The notes: generated by a model not told the origin, from the letters alone. Numbered from the stretch's first letter, positions 9,327 through 19,331 are shown. The stretch is DNA of 64,000 bases from Lentzea sp. NEAU-D7 (GCF_026242055.1 NZ_JAPJDL010000008.1:1-64000), one strand, 5' to 3'. Numbers and translations: made by a program.

Positions 9327-10250
9327 TCAGGCCGAGACGCTCACGGGCGCACGCCCGCCGGCAGCTCGCACGAGTTTCATCAGCACTGATCTGGCGCTGC
9401 ATTCGAGGTAGGTGCGGTGCCCCTCTGTGCCGAGCGCCAGCAGGGTCTCCAGGAACCCGACCGGACGCACGAGATGGCACGTCAGCACTTCGCGGACGTC
9501 CTCCGGGCGCACGATCCGTCGGCCCAGCACGGGGGAGTGGACCGGGATGCCCGGTGCCGCACAGGTGACCGCGTCCACCGCGAAGGAGAACCGGGCCGCC
9601 GCCTCGTCGAGGAGCGCGTTGTGGAAGGGGTAGGACACGTGCAGGTGCGTCGTCTCGACACCCGCCGCGGCGGCGAGGCGCGTCAAGCGCCGCAGTGACT
9701 CCGCCGGCCCGGAGACGACGACCTGCTCGGTGCCGTTGTCGACGGCGAGTGCGACCCGCTGATCGGCGAGTCTGGTGAGCAGCTCGGCGGCGTGGTGCCT
9801 GCCGGTGCGCAGGGCGAGCATGCCGCCCGTCGGCAGGCCTGCCCCGCGCAGTGCCTCGTCCCGCGCGATGATCAGCCGGACCGCGTCCTCGAGTGGAAGA
9901 CATCCGGAGGCCACGAGAGCGGCGAACTCGCCGAGGCTGTGGCCGACCAGGACGGCGGGCGACAGGCCGCAGCAACGGGTGTAGAAGTCGTACAGGCAGA
10001 TTTCGGTCGCGAAGATCGCCAGGTGAAGTCTGCAGGGGTTGTCTTCGACCAGGCTCCGGAGCGTCGGAGCCGTGCGGTCGGTGAGCAGCTCGGCCACCTC
10101 GGGTCCGCCTACGGCCGTGGACGCCGCGTTGATCCGCTCCAGTACGGTAGGGAGTCCCGCGAAGTCGTCCGTGAACTCGTGCAGGCCACCCGGAAGATAA
10201 CCGCCGTGGCCGGCGAACAGGAAAACCGGGTTGTCGGTGTGCTGGTTCAC
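9327..10250 (-). CDS. Discrete malonyl-type acyltransferase
   Basis: A 307-residue freestanding acyltransferase like the AT domains of polyketide synthases and FabD. The nucleophile motif is GHSLGEFAAL, and the specificity stretch reads YPFHN, nearer to malonyl-type HAFH than to methylmalonyl-type YASH. The usual N-terminal GQG is changed to FAGHGGYLPGG. Such enzymes load extender units onto carrier proteins in trans. The core synthase already carries two AT domains, so this protein may serve the standalone ACP at 30470, the N-terminal ACP, or act as an editing hydrolase. It starts at a GTG with GGGAG upstream and is divergent from the second IclR gene. Confidence 0.82.
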   Translation of the reverse strand: MNQHTDNPVFLFAGHGGYLPGGLHEFTDDFAGLPTVLERINAASTAVGGPEVAELLTDRTAPTLRSLVEDNPCRLHLAIFATEICLYDFYTRCCGLSPAVLVGHSLGEFAALVASGCLPLEDAVRLIIARDEALRGAGLPTGGMLALRTGRHHAAELLTRLADQRVALAVDNGTEQVVVSGPAESLRRLTRLAAAAGVETTHLHVSYPFHNALLDEAAARFSFAVDAVTCAAPGIPVHSPVLGRRIVRPEDVREVLTCHLVRPVGFLETLLALGTEGHRTYLECSARSVLMKLVRAAGGRAPVSVSA

Positions 10251-10467
10251 AGAACTCCCTCATCGGTGTGCTGTGCTCGAAATATCTCCGTGGCGCCGAT
10301 GAGGAACAAGCCGCCATTCCGCCCCGCGGAACAGCGTGGTGGCCTGTTGCACAGGTACCTGCGGAGTCACCTGCGGTGATTGCGGAGTTCCGCAGGTTCG
10401 CCGTGACCGCTATTCCATAGCGTCAGTCATCTCTCCTCCGCAGGGTGCGTCGAGGAGGTCGTGAGGA

Positions 10468-11244
10468 GTGGTGGCGGTGTTGTCGATCAGCACATCTCGC
10501 ACGGGTTCACCGACCGGGGGCGATGCTCCGCGACCGGATAGGAACATCGTGACGGGCAGGACCGCCGCGGCGAAGGTGCTCGCCGTTCTGGAGGCCTTCA
10601 ACCTCTGCCGAGGTGAGGTCGGCGTCGCCGAGCTCGCGCGGAAGGCAGGTCTGCCGAAGTCGACGACGCACCGGATGCTGGGCATCCTGTGCGACGAAGG
10701 CTTCGTCAGGACAGCTGCCGGGCGTTACGAGCTGACGGTCAAGGTCGCGAGGTTGGCGTATTCCGGCGCTGACGTCGAACCTGGGCTCTACGACCGTGTT
10801 CTCCCTCATCTGACCGATCTCCACGAAACGGTCAAGCACCCGGTTCTGCTGGTCGTGCGCGACGGGTCCGTCGCCCGTGTCGTCAAGCGGGTGTGCGGCA
10901 GCCGTACCGCGGGGTTCGCGACCCTCCTCGGCGACACGCTGCCCCTGCACTGCACGGCTGCGGGCAGGCTGCTCCTGGCGCACGCGGACGGGGGCAGGCT
11001 CTCACGGCAACTGGTGTCGGCGCAGGCCAGTGGTATCGCCGTGGACGTCAACGAGTGGCGGTCCGGCGTGACGAGCTTGGCGGTCGCTCTGCGGGACTCC
11101 GCAACCGCGCCGCCGGTCGTGATCACGGTGGTCGGTCCTTCCGCCAGGGTGGACGTGCGAGCAGTGGCTCCTGAGCTCAAGCGGGTCGCACACCACGCCG
11201 CTCTGGGCATGCGGGACTCACAACTCCGGTCCGTTGCGACGTGA
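10468..11244 (+). CDS. IclR-family transcriptional regulator (second)
   Basis: A 258-residue IclR-type protein with a 30-residue extra N-terminus before the winged helix-turn-helix (GVAELARKAGLPKSTTHRML) and a full effector domain (LPLHCTAAGRLLLAH is typical). It starts at a GTG after GAGGAG. It is not a close copy of the IclR protein at 5893. It lies directly upstream of the polyketide synthase in the same direction, with a strong palindrome between them, so it is the best candidate controller of the core operon. Confidence 0.87.
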   Translation: MVAVLSISTSRTGSPTGGDAPRPDRNIVTGRTAAAKVLAVLEAFNLCRGEVGVAELARKAGLPKSTTHRMLGILCDEGFVRTAAGRYELTVKVARLAYSGADVEPGLYDRVLPHLTDLHETVKHPVLLVVRDGSVARVVKRVCGSRTAGFATLLGDTLPLHCTAAGRLLLAHADGGRLSRQLVSAQASGIAVDVNEWRSGVTSLAVALRDSATAPPVVITVVGPSARVDVRAVAPELKRVAHHAALGMRDSQLRSVAT

Positions 11245-11377
11245 TGCCGCGGGTGGTGGACGACCTCTCGCGCGAAAGCATTCTTGATTTCTGTCGATGT
11301 TTGTCAGGGCTGTTCGGCGACGTAATTTCCGCGGAACTGTCCGCGTTCCGGTGATCGGGACGGCGTCTTGACCAGAT

Positions 11378-11404
11378 CGTGATCCACTTCCACAGTGGAT
11401 CACG
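11378..11404. promoter_or_regulatory. Perfect 11-bp inverted repeat upstream of the polyketide synthase
   Basis: The arms CGTGATCCACT and AGTGGATCACG are exact reverse complements separated by five bases (tccac). The repeat ends 43 bases before the synthase ATG. Two-fold symmetric sites of this kind bind dimeric regulators such as IclR proteins. An RNA hairpin in the leader is the alternative. The symmetry is seen directly; the role as operator is inference. Confidence 0.5.
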
Positions 11405-11447
11405 TGGGAAAGCGTCTGCGACTAATCGAGAGCCGAGGAAGCAAGTG

Positions 11448-14400
11448 ATGTCGTCCGACTTGGAATTCTCCGCCACTGCCGTCGAAAAGTGGCTCGTGAA
11501 ACGCATCTCGGAACTCACCGGCACCCCTGCTCATTTCGTCGACGTGGACGAGCGGGTGAACAGGTACCTCCTCGAATCGGTGCGCATGGTCCGCCTGCTG
11601 GCCGACCTCGGGGCCGAGCTGGGCAGGCCGCTTCCGCCCACGATGATGTGGGAGAACCCGACCACCAGGTCACTCGCCAGGGCGGTGTGCGCCTCCGCGC
11701 GGTCCGAGGAGCCGCACCCGGTCCCGGCTCCGGTCACGCGCGGTGCCCTCCCGGACGACCCCATCGCCGTTGTCGGCATGTCCTGCCGCTTCCCGGGAGC
11801 CGCTGACCCCGCCGCGTACTGGTCGCTGCTGTCGAACGGGGTGGACGCCGTCACCCGCGTGCCGTCGCGGCGTTGGGACGCCGAGTCGGCACAGGTCGAG
11901 GCCGGTGGCTGGCGCGGTGGTTTTCTGGACCAGGTCGACGGTTTCGATCCGCAGTTCTTCGGCGTCTCACCGCGCGAGGCGACCGAGATGGACCCGCAGC
12001 AGCGGCTGGCGATGGAACTGTCGTGGGAGGCGCTCGACGACGCGGGCATAGCGCCGCACAGCCTCCGGGACACCCGGACCGGCGTCTTCTTCGGCGCCAT
12101 GTGGCACGACTACGCCCAGCTGGCGGCGGGGGACTTCGCCGGGGTCACGCAGCACACCGCGACGGGTCAGGACCTCAGCATCATCCCCGCGAGGGTCTCC
12201 TACCTCCTCGGGCTGCGTGGGCCGGCCATCACGCTGAACACCGCGTGTTCGTCCGCGTTGGTCGCCATCCACCAGGCGCGGCAGAGCCTCCTGCTCGGCG
12301 AGTCGTCCCTCGCACTGGCCGGCGGGGTCAACCTGATCCTCGCGCTGGACAGCATGGTGGCGATGGACCGGTTCGGTGCGATGGCCCCGGACGGGCGGTG
12401 CAAGGCGTTCGACAGCAGGGCGAACGGGTACGTGCGGGGCGAGGGCGGCGGTGTGGTGGTGCTCAAACCGCTGTCCCGCGCGCTGGCCGACGGCAATCCG
12501 GTCCACTGCGTCATCCGCGGCAGTGCGATCAACAACGACGGTTTCAGCAACGGCATGACCGCACCCAGCCCGGCCGCACAGGTGGAGGTCCTGCGAGCCG
12601 CCTACGCCAACGCCGGGATCGACCCCGCGGAGGTCGACTACGTGGAGGCGCACGGCACCGGGACGATGCTCGGCGACCCGATCGAGGCGGGAGCGCTGGG
12701 CGCGGTGCTCGGAGCGGGACGTCCGGCCGACCGTCCCCTGGTGCTCGGCTCGGCGAAGACCAACATCGGTCACCTCGAAGCGGCCGCGGGAATGGCGGGC
12801 TTCATCAAGACCGTCTTGGCGCTGGGCAACCGGTCGATCCCGGCGAGCCTGCACTTCGAGACCCCGAACCCGCACATCGACTTCGACGGCCTGCGGTTGC
12901 GGGTCGCTGCGCAGCGCACGCCGTGGCCGCGGCAGGACCGCCCCGGGCTCGCGGGGGTGAGCGCCTTCGGGTTCGGCGGAACCAACTGCCACGTGGTCCT
13001 GCAGGGAGCAGGCACGGGCGGGGCGCACCTGGTGCCGCTGTCGGCCCGTGACGAGGACGGGCTCCGCACCGCGGCGGCAGAGCTGCTCGAGGCGTGCGGA
13101 CGACCCGGCGCGAGGATGTCGGCGCTGGTGTCCACTGCCCTGGCCGGGGGAGCCGGGGAGAGGCGGCGGCTGGCGATCACCGCGGAGGACCACGCCGACC
13201 TGGCGAGGCGGCTCACCGCGCACCTCGACGGCCGTCCGCTGCCCGGCACGGTGACCGGCGCCGTGCCGGCAGAACGCGGGAACCCGGTGTTCCTGTTCGC
13301 CGGTCAGGGCTCGCAGTGGCTCGGCATGGGCAGGGACCTGTTGCCCGAGCCCGCCTTCCTGGCCTCCTTGCGGCGCTGCGACCGCGCGATGCGGTCCTAC
13401 CTCGACGTGTCCGTCGTGGACGTCCTGCTCGCCGATGACCCGGCCTGGCTGGAAGACCTGCGGCTGGTGCAACCGGCGATCTTCGCCGTGCAGGTCGCCC
13501 TCGCCGATCTGTGGCGCTCCTGGGGAGTGCGTCCCGCCGCCGTCGTGGGGCAGAGCATGGGCGAGATCGCGGCAGCTCAAGTCGCGGGGTGCCTGAGCCT
13601 GGACGACGCGGTCCGGATCGTCTGCGTCCGCAGCGAGATCGTGCACGGCGCCGCGTCCGGCTCGGGCGCGATGGCCGTGGTCGAGCTTCCGGCCGAGCGG
13701 GTTCGCCGGCTGATCGCGAGTCGCGCGGACGAGATCTCCGTCGCCGTCAGCAGCGGTCCCGCCGCGACGGTGATCTCCGGAGCGGCGGACGCCGTGCAGA
13801 ACCTCTCGTCCGAGCTCGCGCGGTCGGGGATCACCCTGCGGCCGATCCAGGTGGACTACGCGTCGCACTCGCCCCAGATGGATCCGCTGCTGCCCGAGCT
13901 GCGCTCGGCGCTGAGCGGCGTGCGTCCCCACCTCGGTGCGATTCCTTTCTACTCGACGGTCGTCGGCGAGTTGCTGACCGGCGACGAACTGGACGCCGAG
14001 TACTGGTGCGACAACCTGCGTGAGCCAGTCCTCTTCGCGGAGGTCGTGCGACTGCTCCTCGCGGAGGGGCACCGCGAGTTCATCGACGTGAACCCGCATC
14101 CGCTCCTCGTGCACAACGTGTCCCAGTGTCTGGCGGAGGCGGGGTGCGAGGGCCACGTGCTGCCATCCGCCCGGCGCGGTGAGCCGAGCCGCCCGGTACT
14201 GCTCGACTCCCTCGGCCGTCTCTACTGCCAGGGGCAGGACGTGAACTGGTCACGCGTGCACTCGCGGACCGGCCGAGAGCCGGGGGTGCTCCCGCACGCA
14301 CCGGACGAGCAGGAACAGGAGCCGGTGGTCGTACCCCTGTCCGCGCACACTCCTGCCGCGCTCGCCCAGGCCGCCACCGAGCTCGCCGCGGTCGTGCGGA

Positions 14401-15989
14401 CCAACGCGGACCTGGGGGACATCGGCTACACGGCCGCCCGCCGCTCTCCGCACGCGCGACGACTGGCCGTCGTGGGTGCTTCGCGCGCCGAACTGGCCGA
14501 CGCTCTCGAAGCAGCCGCGGAACGGCGGCCGGCGCCGACGTGGAAGAAGCCGTCCGTCGTGTTCGTCTTCCCCGGACACGGTGCCGCGTGGCAGGGCATG
14601 GGACAGGAGCTCGCCGCGACGGAGCCGGTGTTCCGGGACGCACTCGAAGACTGCGATGCGGCCATCCGGCGGATCAGCGGGTTCTCCGTCCTCGAGTTCC
14701 TGCGGCGGGAGAACCGCGAAACCGACATTCCGCTGATCGAGGAAGTGCAGCCCGCCCTGTTCGCGATGGAGGTCGCGCTGGCAGCCCTGTGGAGGTCGTG
14801 GGGTGTCGAACCGGACGCGGTCGTGGGGCAGAGCATGGGAGAGATCGCCGCGGCACACGTCGCCGGCGCGCTGTCCCTCGACGACGCCGCACTGGTGATG
14901 TGCCGCCGCAGCGCGCTCTTGGCGTCGATCCGCGGGCGGGGAGCGATGGCGGTGGTCGAGCTCGGCCTCCAGGAGGCGCGGGAGCTCGTCGGCCGGTGGG
15001 ACGGCCGGATCGAGATCGCGGCGAGCAACAGTCCGTCCTCGACGCTGCTGGCCGGCAGTCCCGAGGCGGTCGAAGAGGTGCTCGGCGAGCTCGAGCGCGC
15101 GAACGTGTTCGCACGGCGCATGGTCGTCGACGTGGCCGGGCACAGCAGCCAGGTGGAGCCGCTGCTCGGCGAGCTCCGCGCCGGGCTGCGCGGAATCTGG
15201 CCGGCCCCGACCGCGGTGCCGTTCTGCTCCAGCGTCACCGGTGCGATGCGCGCCGGTGAGGAACTGGGCACGTCGTACTGGCTGCGGAACCTGCGTGAGC
15301 CGGTGATGCTCGGACCGGCCGTCGCTCTGCTCGCCGAGCAGGGACACCAGGTGTTCCTGGAGATCGGCCCGCACTCCGTGCTCGGTCCGGCGATCGACTC
15401 GACACTGCACTCCGTCGGCGCGACGGCCACGACGATCGCCAGGGCGCACAGGAAGCGGGGCGAGCGGACGGGCCTGCTGGAGGCCGTGGCGGCGCTGTAC
15501 ACGGCGGGGCACGAGATCGACTGGGATCGGGTGCAGCCGGCCGGCCGCACGGTCCCGCTGCCCACCTATCCCTGGCAGCGTGAACGGTACTGGCACGACC
15601 GCGTCCCCGGCGCTCGGCGGACGATCGCGGTCGATGACGGCTCGTCCACCGAGCAGGGAGAAGTCGTCCGGCACGAGGCCGCGGGCGCCGACGACGGCGC
15701 GGACTTCGAGGAACGGCTGGCGAACCGCGTGGCCTGGGTGCTGCGCCTGCGGCAGGACGACGTCCAGCGGGACGTCCAGCTCAGCAAGCTGGGCATGACC
15801 TCCCTGATGGCGATGGAACTGCGCAACCTGGTGCTGCGGGACCTGGCCGTGTCCCTCCCGGTCTCACGGGTGCTGCAGGCGGACGGGATCTCCGCACTCG
15901 CGGCCGAGGTGCAGACCTCGACGGGCACCGGCGAGGCGGCGCCCGGCGCCGCGGCGGTCGTGGGATCGATGGACCGGATGGAGCTGTGA
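11448..15989 (+). CDS. Type I polyketide synthase, ACP-KS-AT-AT-ACP
   Basis: A 1513-residue synthase. Residues 1-85 form an N-terminal carrier domain with Ser44 in LLESVRM. The ketosynthase (about 103-520) has Cys267 in NTACSSA, His402 in EAHGTGT and His442 in NIGHLEA, so it should be active. The first AT (about 612-900) has Ser703 in GQSMGE and YASH at 804-807, a methylmalonyl signature. A KS-to-AT-type linker and a second AT follow (about 1035-1320), with Ser1129 in GQSMGE and VAGH at 1229-1232, a signature class linked to ethylmalonyl or other larger units. The C-terminal carrier has Ser1452 in GMTSLM. There is no KR, DH or ER, so the beta-keto group should stay. The ATG at 11448 has GAGGAAG upstream. 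The gene overlaps the NRPS gene by GTGA. Confidence 0.93.
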   Translation: MSSDLEFSATAVEKWLVKRISELTGTPAHFVDVDERVNRYLLESVRMVRLLADLGAELGRPLPPTMMWENPTTRSLARAVCASARSEEPHPVPAPVTRGALPDDPIAVVGMSCRFPGAADPAAYWSLLSNGVDAVTRVPSRRWDAESAQVEAGGWRGGFLDQVDGFDPQFFGVSPREATEMDPQQRLAMELSWEALDDAGIAPHSLRDTRTGVFFGAMWHDYAQLAAGDFAGVTQHTATGQDLSIIPARVSYLLGLRGPAITLNTACSSALVAIHQARQSLLLGESSLALAGGVNLILALDSMVAMDRFGAMAPDGRCKAFDSRANGYVRGEGGGVVVLKPLSRALADGNPVHCVIRGSAINNDGFSNGMTAPSPAAQVEVLRAAYANAGIDPAEVDYVEAHGTGTMLGDPIEAGALGAVLGAGRPADRPLVLGSAKTNIGHLEAAAGMAGFIKTVLALGNRSIPASLHFETPNPHIDFDGLRLRVAAQRTPWPRQDRPGLAGVSAFGFGGTNCHVVLQGAGTGGAHLVPLSARDEDGLRTAAAELLEACGRPGARMSALVSTALAGGAGERRRLAITAEDHADLARRLTAHLDGRPLPGTVTGAVPAERGNPVFLFAGQGSQWLGMGRDLLPEPAFLASLRRCDRAMRSYLDVSVVDVLLADDPAWLEDLRLVQPAIFAVQVALADLWRSWGVRPAAVVGQSMGEIAAAQVAGCLSLDDAVRIVCVRSEIVHGAASGSGAMAVVELPAERVRRLIASRADEISVAVSSGPAATVISGAADAVQNLSSELARSGITLRPIQVDYASHSPQMDPLLPELRSALSGVRPHLGAIPFYSTVVGELLTGDELDAEYWCDNLREPVLFAEVVRLLLAEGHREFIDVNPHPLLVHNVSQCLAEAGCEGHVLPSARRGEPSRPVLLDSLGRLYCQGQDVNWSRVHSRTGREPGVLPHAPDEQEQEPVVVPLSAHTPAALAQAATELAAVVRTNADLGDIGYTAARRSPHARRLAVVGASRAELADALEAAAERRPAPTWKKPSVVFVFPGHGAAWQGMGQELAATEPVFRDALEDCDAAIRRISGFSVLEFLRRENRETDIPLIEEVQPALFAMEVALAALWRSWGVEPDAVVGQSMGEIAAAHVAGALSLDDAALVMCRRSALLASIRGRGAMAVVELGLQEARELVGRWDGRIEIAASNSPSSTLLAGSPEAVEEVLGELERANVFARRMVVDVAGHSSQVEPLLGELRAGLRGIWPAPTAVPFCSSVTGAMRAGEELGTSYWLRNLREPVMLGPAVALLAEQGHQVFLEIGPHSVLGPAIDSTLHSVGATATTIARAHRKRGERTGLLEAVAALYTAGHEIDWDRVQPAGRTVPLPTYPWQRERYWHDRVPGARRTIAVDDGSSTEQGEVVRHEAAGADDGADFEERLANRVAWVLRLRQDDVQRDVQLSKLGMTSLMAMELRNLVLRDLAVSLPVSRVLQADGISALAAEVQTSTGTGEAAPGAAAVVGSMDRMEL

Positions 15990-18900
15990 ACGCGATGACC
16001 TCGTTGGTGGAACTCGTCGGCAGGGGCGTGCAGCTCACGCCGGCGGGGGACCGGCTGCGACTGCGGGCGGCCCCGGGAATCCTCGATCCTGCCGGGCAGG
16101 ATGCGGTGAAGGAGCACAAGTCCGAGCTCTTGGACGTGCTCGGCGGGCGCTCCGCCTGCCGGCTGACCGGTGTGCAGGACCGCATCTGGTTCCTCACCAA
16201 GCTCGACCCGACGGGAGTGGCGTACACGTTCACCGTCACCTACCGGATCGAGGGGCCGGTCGACGCGGCGGCGCTCGCCTCGGCACTGGAGACGGTCTGG
16301 CGCCGCCACCCCGGTCTGCGGGCGACCTTCGAGGAGATCGGGGGAGTGCCGGTCCAGTTCATCGAGCCGGAGTCGACGCCGGTGCTCAGGACCGCCGACC
16401 TCCCCGGCGCCACCCGCGAGGAGGTCGACCGGGCACTGCGAGACGCTCTGATCGCGCCGTTCGACCTGTCTCGTGGGCCGTTGATGCGTTCGATGCTCGT
16501 GCGAACCGGGGAGCGGGAACACGTGTGGGGGCTGACCCTGCACCACCTGGTCGCCGACGGGTGGACGACCGGGCTCGTCGTGCGGGAGATCGCCGAGATC
16601 CTCTGCGGCGAGGACGACCCGGCCGCGGTCGTGGGCCTGGACTACACCGACTACGCCGAGTGGGAACGCACGCACGCCGCCAGCCCTGCCGCCGCCGCGA
16701 ACCTGGACCACTGGGTGGGTGCGTTGTCGGGCAGCACTCCGCTGGAACTGCCACTGGACCACCCGCGCCCCGCCCGGCGCGGCCACGCCGGCGCGCGGGT
16801 CGACTTCGTCCTGAGGCCGGAGCTGGTCGCCGGGCTGACGGAGTTCGGCCAGGAGGAAGCGGCGACGCGGTTCGCCACGCTGCTCGCCGTCTACCTGGTG
16901 CTGCTGTGGCACTCCACCGAGCGCGACGACATCTCGATCGGCACGCCGTTCGCCAACCGGCTGGAGCCCGCGTTCGAGCGGACCGCCGGATGCTTCGTGA
17001 GCACCCTGGTGTTGCGCGTCGGCCTGTCGCCCGAGCTGAGTTTCCGCGAGCTGGTGCGCAGGACCGCCGCCGTGTGCGCGGACGCCTGGGACCACCAGAA
17101 CTACTCGTACGAGACGCTCGTGGGCGAGGTGGCGGGAAGCCGGGACCTCAGCCGCAGTCCGCTGTTCCAGGCGTTCTTCGCGTTCCAGGACGCGTTCCAC
17201 CCGCTGCGGCTTCCCGGTGCGACGGCCGAGCTGCGCCCGTTCGACACCGGCAGCGTCCAGTTCGACCTCGAACTGCACTTCCACCCCGGTGTCGACGAAC
17301 GGGGACTGCTGGGCAGCTTCTACTACGACACCGCCCTGTTCGAGCGGTCGACGGTCGAGGCCATGGCTCGCCGCTGGCAGCACCTCGCCGCGTCACTGCT
17401 CGGCTCACCGGATCTCCCGATCGGCGACGTCTCCCTGATGACGGAGCTGGAGCGCCGAAACCTCCGCAGGCGCAACAGCACCGCGTCGGACCACGCACGG
17501 GACACCACGGTCGACCGGCTCGTGGCTCGATGGGCCGACGCCGCTGCCGAACGCGTCGCCGTCCGCTGCGACGGCCGTGAGCTGAGCTACGCGGAGCTCG
17601 ACCGCGCCGTGTCGGCGTTGGCCTGCCGGATCGATGCTGCGGGAGGCCGCGGGCGGCGCATCGGGATCTTCCTGGACCGCGGTCCCGAGATGGTGGTGGC
17701 GGTGCTGGCGGCGGTCCGCGCGGGCGCGGTCTTCGTGCCGCTGGCCACCGATCTGCCCGCGGAGCGGATGGCCTGGATCGTCGAGGACACCGGCATGCTC
17801 CTGGCGATCACGTCGTCGGACGTCGCCGCCAGCCTGCCCGAGCAGGTGGAGCCGCTGCCGGTCGACGAGTCACCTGACACGAAGCCCGGCGGGCTCCTGG
17901 AGCCACCCGCGTCCGGCAGCCCCGCCTACGTGCTGCACACGTCCGGGTCGACGGGCCGGCCCAAGGGCGTCGAGGTGAGGCACGACAACCTGCTGAACCT
18001 GCTGCACGCGATGGCGGTGAAACCGGGAATCCGCCAGGACGACGTGTTCCTCGCCGTGACCAGCCTGTCGTTCGACATCTCGCTGCTGGAGCTCCTGCTC
18101 CCGCTGGTCACCGGTGCGACGGTCGTCGTCGCCACCCTGCAGGAGGCGACGGATCCGGCTCGCCTGGCCCGCTTGCTGGACACCAGTGGCGCCACCGTCA
18201 TGCAGGCGACGCCCTCGACGTGGCGGATGCTGTTCGACTCCGGCTGGAAAGGGCTTTCCCGGCTCACCGCGCTGTGCGGAGGGGAGGCACTGAGCCGCGA
18301 CCTGGCCGACCGGCTCCTGGGCGGGTGCAAGGAGGTCTGGAACCTCTACGGCCCGACCGAGACGACGATCTGGTCCGCCCGCTGGAAGGTCGACGCGACC
18401 GATCCGGTCCGCATCGGCGAGCCGATCGAGAACACCCGGTTCTACGTCGTCAACGGACGCGGCCTGCTCGTACCGCAAGGAGTGCCGGGCGAGCTGTGCA
18501 TCGCGGGTGAGGGCGTCGCGAACGGCTACCTGAACCGGCCCGAGGAGACCGGGCAGCGGTTCGCCGACCTGGCGGAGGTGCCCGAACGCGTCTACCGCAC
18601 CGGTGACCTGGTCCGCGAGCTGGCAGACGGCACCCTGACCTTCCTCGGCAGGACGGACCAGCAGCTCAAGGTACGTGGTCACCGTGTCGAGGCCGCCGAG
18701 GTCGAACACGCGCTGCGCCGGCATCCCGCGGTTGCCGACGCCGTGGTCACTCTCACGGCGGACGGTGTGCTCGTCGCCCACGTGGCAGCGCCCGACGGCC
18801 ATACCGCGATCCCGGAGGAGCTTCGTGAGCTGCTCATTCCCGTGCTCCCCGCCTACATGGTGCCGCAGCGCTTCGTCGTGCACACGACGCTTCCGATGAC

Positions 18901-19306
18901 CCCCAACGGCAAGGTTGACCGCAAGGCGCTCTCCTCGATCGTCCCCGAGCCGGCTCCGTCCGGCACTCCGTGCGCACCGCCGGTCGGCGAGACCGAGGCG
19001 GTCGTCGCACAGATCTACGAAGACCTTCTCGGCCGGACCGGCGTCGGCAGGCACGACGGCTTCTTCGACCTGGGCGGGCACTCCCTGCTGGCCACCAGGG
19101 CGCTGTTCCGGGTCGAGGAGCGCTTCGGCGTGCGGGTGGAGCTGCAGACCCTCTTCGCGAACCCCGCGGTGGCCGCGCTCGCCGCGCGGATCGACGACGG
19201 TCTGACCCGCGGCGCACAGGACGACCTCGCCATCAGCGCGGCCCTCGACCGGCTCGAGTCGATGTCGGACGAGGAAGTCGCGCGCCTGCTCGACGGCCCG
19301 CACTGA
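15986..19306 (+). CDS. NRPS module C-A-PCP, predicted to use glycine
   Basis: An 1106-residue single module. The first 55 residues resemble a TubC-type N-terminal docking domain. The condensation domain has the active HHLVADG motif at 186-192. The adenylation domain carries HTSGSTGRPKG and YGPTETT. Aligning it by eye with GrsA gives the ten-residue pocket D-I-L-Q-L-G-L-I-W-K, the standard glycine code. The PCP has Ser1033 in LGGHSLLA. There is no epimerase, methyltransferase or thioesterase domain. The GTG at 15986 overlaps the polyketide synthase stop; the ATG at 15995 is also possible. The module should couple the beta-keto acyl chain to glycine, giving a beta-ketoacyl-glycyl thioester for the thioesterase encoded next. 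Confidence 0.93.
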   Translation: MNAMTSLVELVGRGVQLTPAGDRLRLRAAPGILDPAGQDAVKEHKSELLDVLGGRSACRLTGVQDRIWFLTKLDPTGVAYTFTVTYRIEGPVDAAALASALETVWRRHPGLRATFEEIGGVPVQFIEPESTPVLRTADLPGATREEVDRALRDALIAPFDLSRGPLMRSMLVRTGEREHVWGLTLHHLVADGWTTGLVVREIAEILCGEDDPAAVVGLDYTDYAEWERTHAASPAAAANLDHWVGALSGSTPLELPLDHPRPARRGHAGARVDFVLRPELVAGLTEFGQEEAATRFATLLAVYLVLLWHSTERDDISIGTPFANRLEPAFERTAGCFVSTLVLRVGLSPELSFRELVRRTAAVCADAWDHQNYSYETLVGEVAGSRDLSRSPLFQAFFAFQDAFHPLRLPGATAELRPFDTGSVQFDLELHFHPGVDERGLLGSFYYDTALFERSTVEAMARRWQHLAASLLGSPDLPIGDVSLMTELERRNLRRRNSTASDHARDTTVDRLVARWADAAAERVAVRCDGRELSYAELDRAVSALACRIDAAGGRGRRIGIFLDRGPEMVVAVLAAVRAGAVFVPLATDLPAERMAWIVEDTGMLLAITSSDVAASLPEQVEPLPVDESPDTKPGGLLEPPASGSPAYVLHTSGSTGRPKGVEVRHDNLLNLLHAMAVKPGIRQDDVFLAVTSLSFDISLLELLLPLVTGATVVVATLQEATDPARLARLLDTSGATVMQATPSTWRMLFDSGWKGLSRLTALCGGEALSRDLADRLLGGCKEVWNLYGPTETTIWSARWKVDATDPVRIGEPIENTRFYVVNGRGLLVPQGVPGELCIAGEGVANGYLNRPEETGQRFADLAEVPERVYRTGDLVRELADGTLTFLGRTDQQLKVRGHRVEAAEVEHALRRHPAVADAVVTLTADGVLVAHVAAPDGHTAIPEELRELLIPVLPAYMVPQRFVVHTTLPMTPNGKVDRKALSSIVPEPAPSGTPCAPPVGETEAVVAQIYEDLLGRTGVGRHDGFFDLGGHSLLATRALFRVEERFGVRVELQTLFANPAVAALAARIDDGLTRGAQDDLAISAALDRLESMSDEEVARLLDGPH

Positions 19307-19331
19307 CGAACCAGTGAACCAGGAGAAAGCG

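Noticed and set aside
11967-14156. 729-codon open frame antisense to the polyketide synthase
   Set aside because: The sense strand encodes clear KS and AT motifs; the antisense product has no family resemblance.
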